NCBI GenBank assembly: GCA_002733605.1
Contig: NVWK01000003.1
Coordinates: 245,433-309,432, forward strand
Length of the DNA stretch: 64,000 nt
Direction of reading: 5' to 3'
Source: Robiginitomaculum sp.
GTDB taxonomy: Bacteria; Pseudomonadota; Alphaproteobacteria; Caulobacterales; Maricaulaceae
A program made the position numbers and the translations under genes. This document shows positions 61,813-64,000 of the stretch, in pieces; the stretch's first letter is position 1, and each line of letters opens with the position of its first letter. The notes under the pieces were generated by a model, which made no database searches, had not been told where the DNA came from, and saw nothing but the letters and a program-made list of their open reading frames with translations.

Positions 61813-62598
61813 CTAACCTGCATCCTTTTGGCCGGAATTCTTGCGCCAGATTTCATGCAAGCCATTAATGGTCAATTTGGCATCATACACATCAATGCGT
61901 TCCGACACCCCTTCAAACAAAGACGCAATACCGCCCGTGCCAATAACCGTAAAATTACGATCATCTTCGGCTCGCATGCGGGTGATAAGTCCGTCAACAA
62001 GCCCGATATATCCCCAAAAAATCCCGGACTGCATGGCTTCCACTGTACCACGTCCGATAACCTTATCAGGTCTCTGAATGGCAATACGCGGCAATTTCGC
62101 CGCCGCATCATGCAATGCGCGCAAAGACAGATTAATACCCGGTGAAATAATTCCGCCTTCAAAATCTCCATTTTCACTAATCACATCAAAAGTTGTCGCC
62201 GTTCCGGAATCGACAATGATCAGCGGGCCTTTATGGTTTTTGTGCGCCCCAACCGCATTTACCAATCGGTCAGCCCCGACCTCGTTCGGGTTTTCCAAAT
62301 TAACACCCACGCCGATATTCACGCCCGGCTCCCCAACAACCATCGGAACAATGTCCAAATGTCTACGCGCCAAATTGCGCATATGGAACAAGGATTGCGG
62401 CACAACTGTCGAAATAATACAAGAGCTTAAGTCCGCAAACTTCAGCCCCTGCATATTCATAAGTTGATAAAGCCAAACCGCATATTCATCGGCGGTACGC
62501 GCAGCATTCGTTTCAATCCGCCATTCCACGACCCAAGATGTGCCGTCATGAATAGCGAACAAAGTATTGGTATTGCCACTGTCTATCGCAAGTAACAT
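61813..62598 (-). CDS. coaX: Type III pantothenate kinase
   Basis: First step of coenzyme A synthesis. 261 residues of the ASKHA fold: [18 protein letters not shown] for phosphate binding, [12 protein letters not shown] for pantothenate, [16 protein letters not shown] and a C-terminal [11 protein letters not shown]. Type III kinases are insensitive to CoA feedback and often need monovalent cations. Lies between birA and rnj. Confidence 0.95.
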   Translation of the reverse strand: MLLAIDSGNTNTLFAIHDGTSWVVEWRIETNAARTADEYAVWLYQLMNMQGLKFADLSSCIISTVVPQSLFHMRNLARRHLDIVPMVVGEPGVNIGVGVNLENPNEVGADRLVNAVGAHKNHKGPLIIVDSGTATTFDVISENGDFEGGIISPGINLSLRALHDAAAKLPRIAIQRPDKVIGRGTVEAMQSGIFWGYIGLVDGLITRMRAEDDRNFTVIGTGGIASLFEGVSERIDVYDAKLTINGLHEIWRKNSGQKDAG

Positions 62599-62625
62599 CG
62601 TACAAGGCTCCTTTATTTATCTGTC

Positions 62626-63405
62626 TTATAGAGCGGATGGGGGAAAGAAAACATCCCCTGCATGGATTTTCACACATTTCCCGCTATCAGGCCCTGCGTT
62701 CACTTGCACTTCCAATGCGCCGTCCTCATCCATGCCCAAAGCAATACCTTCTATGACTGTGTTGGGCAGACGCACTGTCACCACCCCGCCAATCCCCTGT
62801 GCCCGCTCAAGCCAAGCTTGGCGCAGGGGGGCAAACCCTTGCGCAAGGTAAATATTGCGCCAATGATCAAATCTTTGTGCCAAAATAGCAAGGACGGGCT
62901 GTGCACCCGTAAAAACCGGCTCTGCCCCCTCCAGCAATGAAGGAGCAATATGCTCAAGTAAATGGGTGGTTTGGTAATCTTCGAAATCAGGGCTCGACAC
63001 CAAATTTATGCCAATGCCGACTAAAACCCAGCTCTCGTCTTGGTGGGTACCGGTTTCAAGCAAAATACCACAGATTTTCTTACCGCCGACATAAACATCA
63101 TTCGGCCATTTGATCGTCGTTAAATCCGGGCCGATATAGGCATCAAGCGTTTGTGCCACCGCAAGCGCGGCCGCAAAGCTAAGCCGGGCCGCAGACATGG
63201 GCGTACCCTCGTGCGGATAAAGCCCCGTACAGAATAGATTGCCCGTATCCGACATCCAGTCCCGCCCACGCCGACCTTTGCCCGCTGTCTGGCAATCAGC
63301 AGAGAGCCAGAGAGGGCCAAAGTCACCGCCCCCAACGCTCGGGTTCGCAAACCGCTTGGCTTGCGCATTGGTAGAATCGATAGATTTGAAATGTAAAAAC
63401 CGCAC
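62626..63405 (-). CDS. birA: Biotin-[acetyl-CoA carboxylase] ligase
   Basis: Attaches biotin to carboxylases. 259 residues with FKSIDSTNAQAKRF, the biotinyl-AMP loop GKGRRGRDWMSDTGNLF, KWPNDVYVGGKKICGILLE and the C-terminal SH3-like domain (IEGIALGMDEDGALEVQV). It lacks the N-terminal winged helix of E. coli BirA, so it is a ligase only and not a repressor. Confidence 0.95.
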   Translation of the reverse strand: MRFLHFKSIDSTNAQAKRFANPSVGGGDFGPLWLSADCQTAGKGRRGRDWMSDTGNLFCTGLYPHEGTPMSAARLSFAAALAVAQTLDAYIGPDLTTIKWPNDVYVGGKKICGILLETGTHQDESWVLVGIGINLVSSPDFEDYQTTHLLEHIAPSLLEGAEPVFTGAQPVLAILAQRFDHWRNIYLAQGFAPLRQAWLERAQGIGGVVTVRLPNTVIEGIALGMDEDGALEVQVNAGPDSGKCVKIHAGDVFFPPSAL

Positions 63406-63417
63406 GAGAATAAACTG

Positions 63418-64000
63418 CTAAAATAGACTGGCAGCAGCCATTTCAATGAGGTTTCGCATAGGCGCTGCCACAAATGGCAACAACAATACCGGAAACAAAA
63501 GCAAAGCCGAAGCCGTAGACATAAGCGCGAGCGAACGCGGGGCCGGCACAAAAGTTTGGACCTGATCATCAAACCAGATGGTTTTGACAATACGGATATA
63601 ATAAAACGCACCCACAACAGACGACAACAGGGCCACAATAACAAGCCAGCCCAAGCCTGCATCAAACGCAGGTGCAAACGCAAACCATTTCCCGAAAAAG
63701 CCCATAAAGACAGGGATACCGGCAACTGAAAACATCATGGCGCTAAAGATCACAGCTAGAGAGCGATTGGATTTTGACAACCCACCCAAATCACTAATCT
63801 GTTCAACCATACCGTCACGCGTACGCATTTGTAATATACACGTAAATGTGCCGACAACCGTCACAAGATAAATCGACATGAAAATCAACATACCGCTAAC
63901 GCCAGCTGGCCCGCCCGCAGAAAGCGCCACCAAGGCATAGCCCATATTCGCAATCGAGGAATACGCCATCAAACGTTTGATATTGGTTTGTGTCAACGCC
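63418..64000 (-). CDS. nuoN: NADH-quinone oxidoreductase subunit N (partial, C-terminal part)
   Basis: Membrane proton-pumping subunit of complex I. About 194 residues are visible and the frame continues past the right edge. The conserved lysine/proline segment TNIKRLMAYSSIANMGYALVA is followed by several spans (FMSIYLVTVVGTFTCIL), SDLGGLSKSNRSLA, VAGIPVFMGFFGKWF and a C-terminal span ending RNLIEMAAASLF. nuoN-birA-coaX is the standard alphaproteobacterial order. Confidence 0.96.
   Translation of the reverse strand, partial: ALTQTNIKRLMAYSSIANMGYALVALSAGGPAGVSGMLIFMSIYLVTVVGTFTCILQMRTRDGMVEQISDLGGLSKSNRSLAVIFSAMMFSVAGIPVFMGFFGKWFAFAPAFDAGLGWLVIVALLSSVVGAFYYIRIVKTIWFDDQVQTFVPAPRSLALMSTASALLLFPVLLLPFVAAPMRNLIEMAAASLF

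Overview
The window is a block of chromosomal housekeeping genes from an alphaproteobacterium of moderate GC content. The evidence is gene order: eno-ftsB-pdhA-pdhB-pdhC-lpd-lipA-coq10, tpiA-ppiD-trpEGDC, lexA-comEC-gltX-gltA, rpsB-tsf-pyrH-frr-uppS-cdsA-dxr-rseP-bamA-skp-lpxD-fabZ-lpxA-lpxI-lpxB, and lolD-lolC-proS-DUF1467-mce-rnj-coaX-birA-nuoN are all classic alphaproteobacterial arrangements. Supporting traits are a lipoyl domain on the E1-beta subunit of pyruvate dehydrogenase, LpxI instead of LpxH, a short prolyl-tRNA synthetase, and LexA boxes of the alphaproteobacterial type GTTC-N7-GTTC. I cannot name the genus; a Caulobacterales/Maricaulales-like organism is possible but is only a guess.

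Layout. 1-16.7 kb: a coq10-like gene (cut by the window edge), lipoate synthase, the whole pyruvate dehydrogenase complex, ftsB, enolase, L32, arfB, an M16 lipoprotein peptidase, CTP synthase and secG, nearly all on the minus strand. Three accessory genes are inserted here: an acyltransferase, a small TPR-like membrane protein, and a DUF3291 gene that sits inside the pdh operon. 16.9-26.6 kb: an Atm1-type ABC exporter, a NodB lipoprotein deacetylase and tpiA (minus), then ppiD-trpEGDC (plus). 26.6-29.1 kb: an accessory pair, an amidase lipoprotein and a CadC-like membrane regulator, in the place where many alphaproteobacteria carry moaC-moeA. 29.1-34.9 kb: lexA with its SOS box, comEC, gltX, gltA. 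34.9-50 kb: a 15-gene minus-strand run for translation factors, isoprenoid and phospholipid precursors, outer-membrane assembly and lipid A. 50-53.7 kb: dnaE preceded by a 30-codon membrane-peptide gene under a double LexA operator. 53.7-55.9 kb: a second accessory pair, a frameshifted beta-lactamase-like lipoprotein and a second CadC-like regulator. 56-64 kb: lipoprotein export, proS, RNase J, coaX, birA and the end of nuoN.

Most notable: the dnaE promoter region (53,579-53,652). Two perfect LexA boxes form a 16-bp inverted repeat laid over a near-consensus promoter, and the first gene behind it encodes a tiny single-span membrane peptide, too short for ordinary gene calling, followed 15 bases later by dnaE. 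This looks like an SOS-induced membrane peptide of the SidA/TisB kind, co-transcribed with the replicative polymerase. Also notable are two separate modules pairing a membrane-bound winged-helix regulator with an exported amide-bond hydrolase, ribosomal protein S2 with a long tail ending in a helix-hairpin-helix-like domain, and a G8 tract that breaks the beta-lactamase-like gene.

No gene-free stretch exceeds 300 bases; the largest gaps are 28899-29149 (lexA control region), 9300-9501 (eno terminator and nothing else I can support), 20504-20689 (tpiA/ppiD divergent region, no clear site), 16717-16879 (upstream of secG, no clear site) and 49849-50006 (rpsB promoter and leader). I saw no tRNA, rRNA, CRISPR array, insertion sequence or prophage gene.
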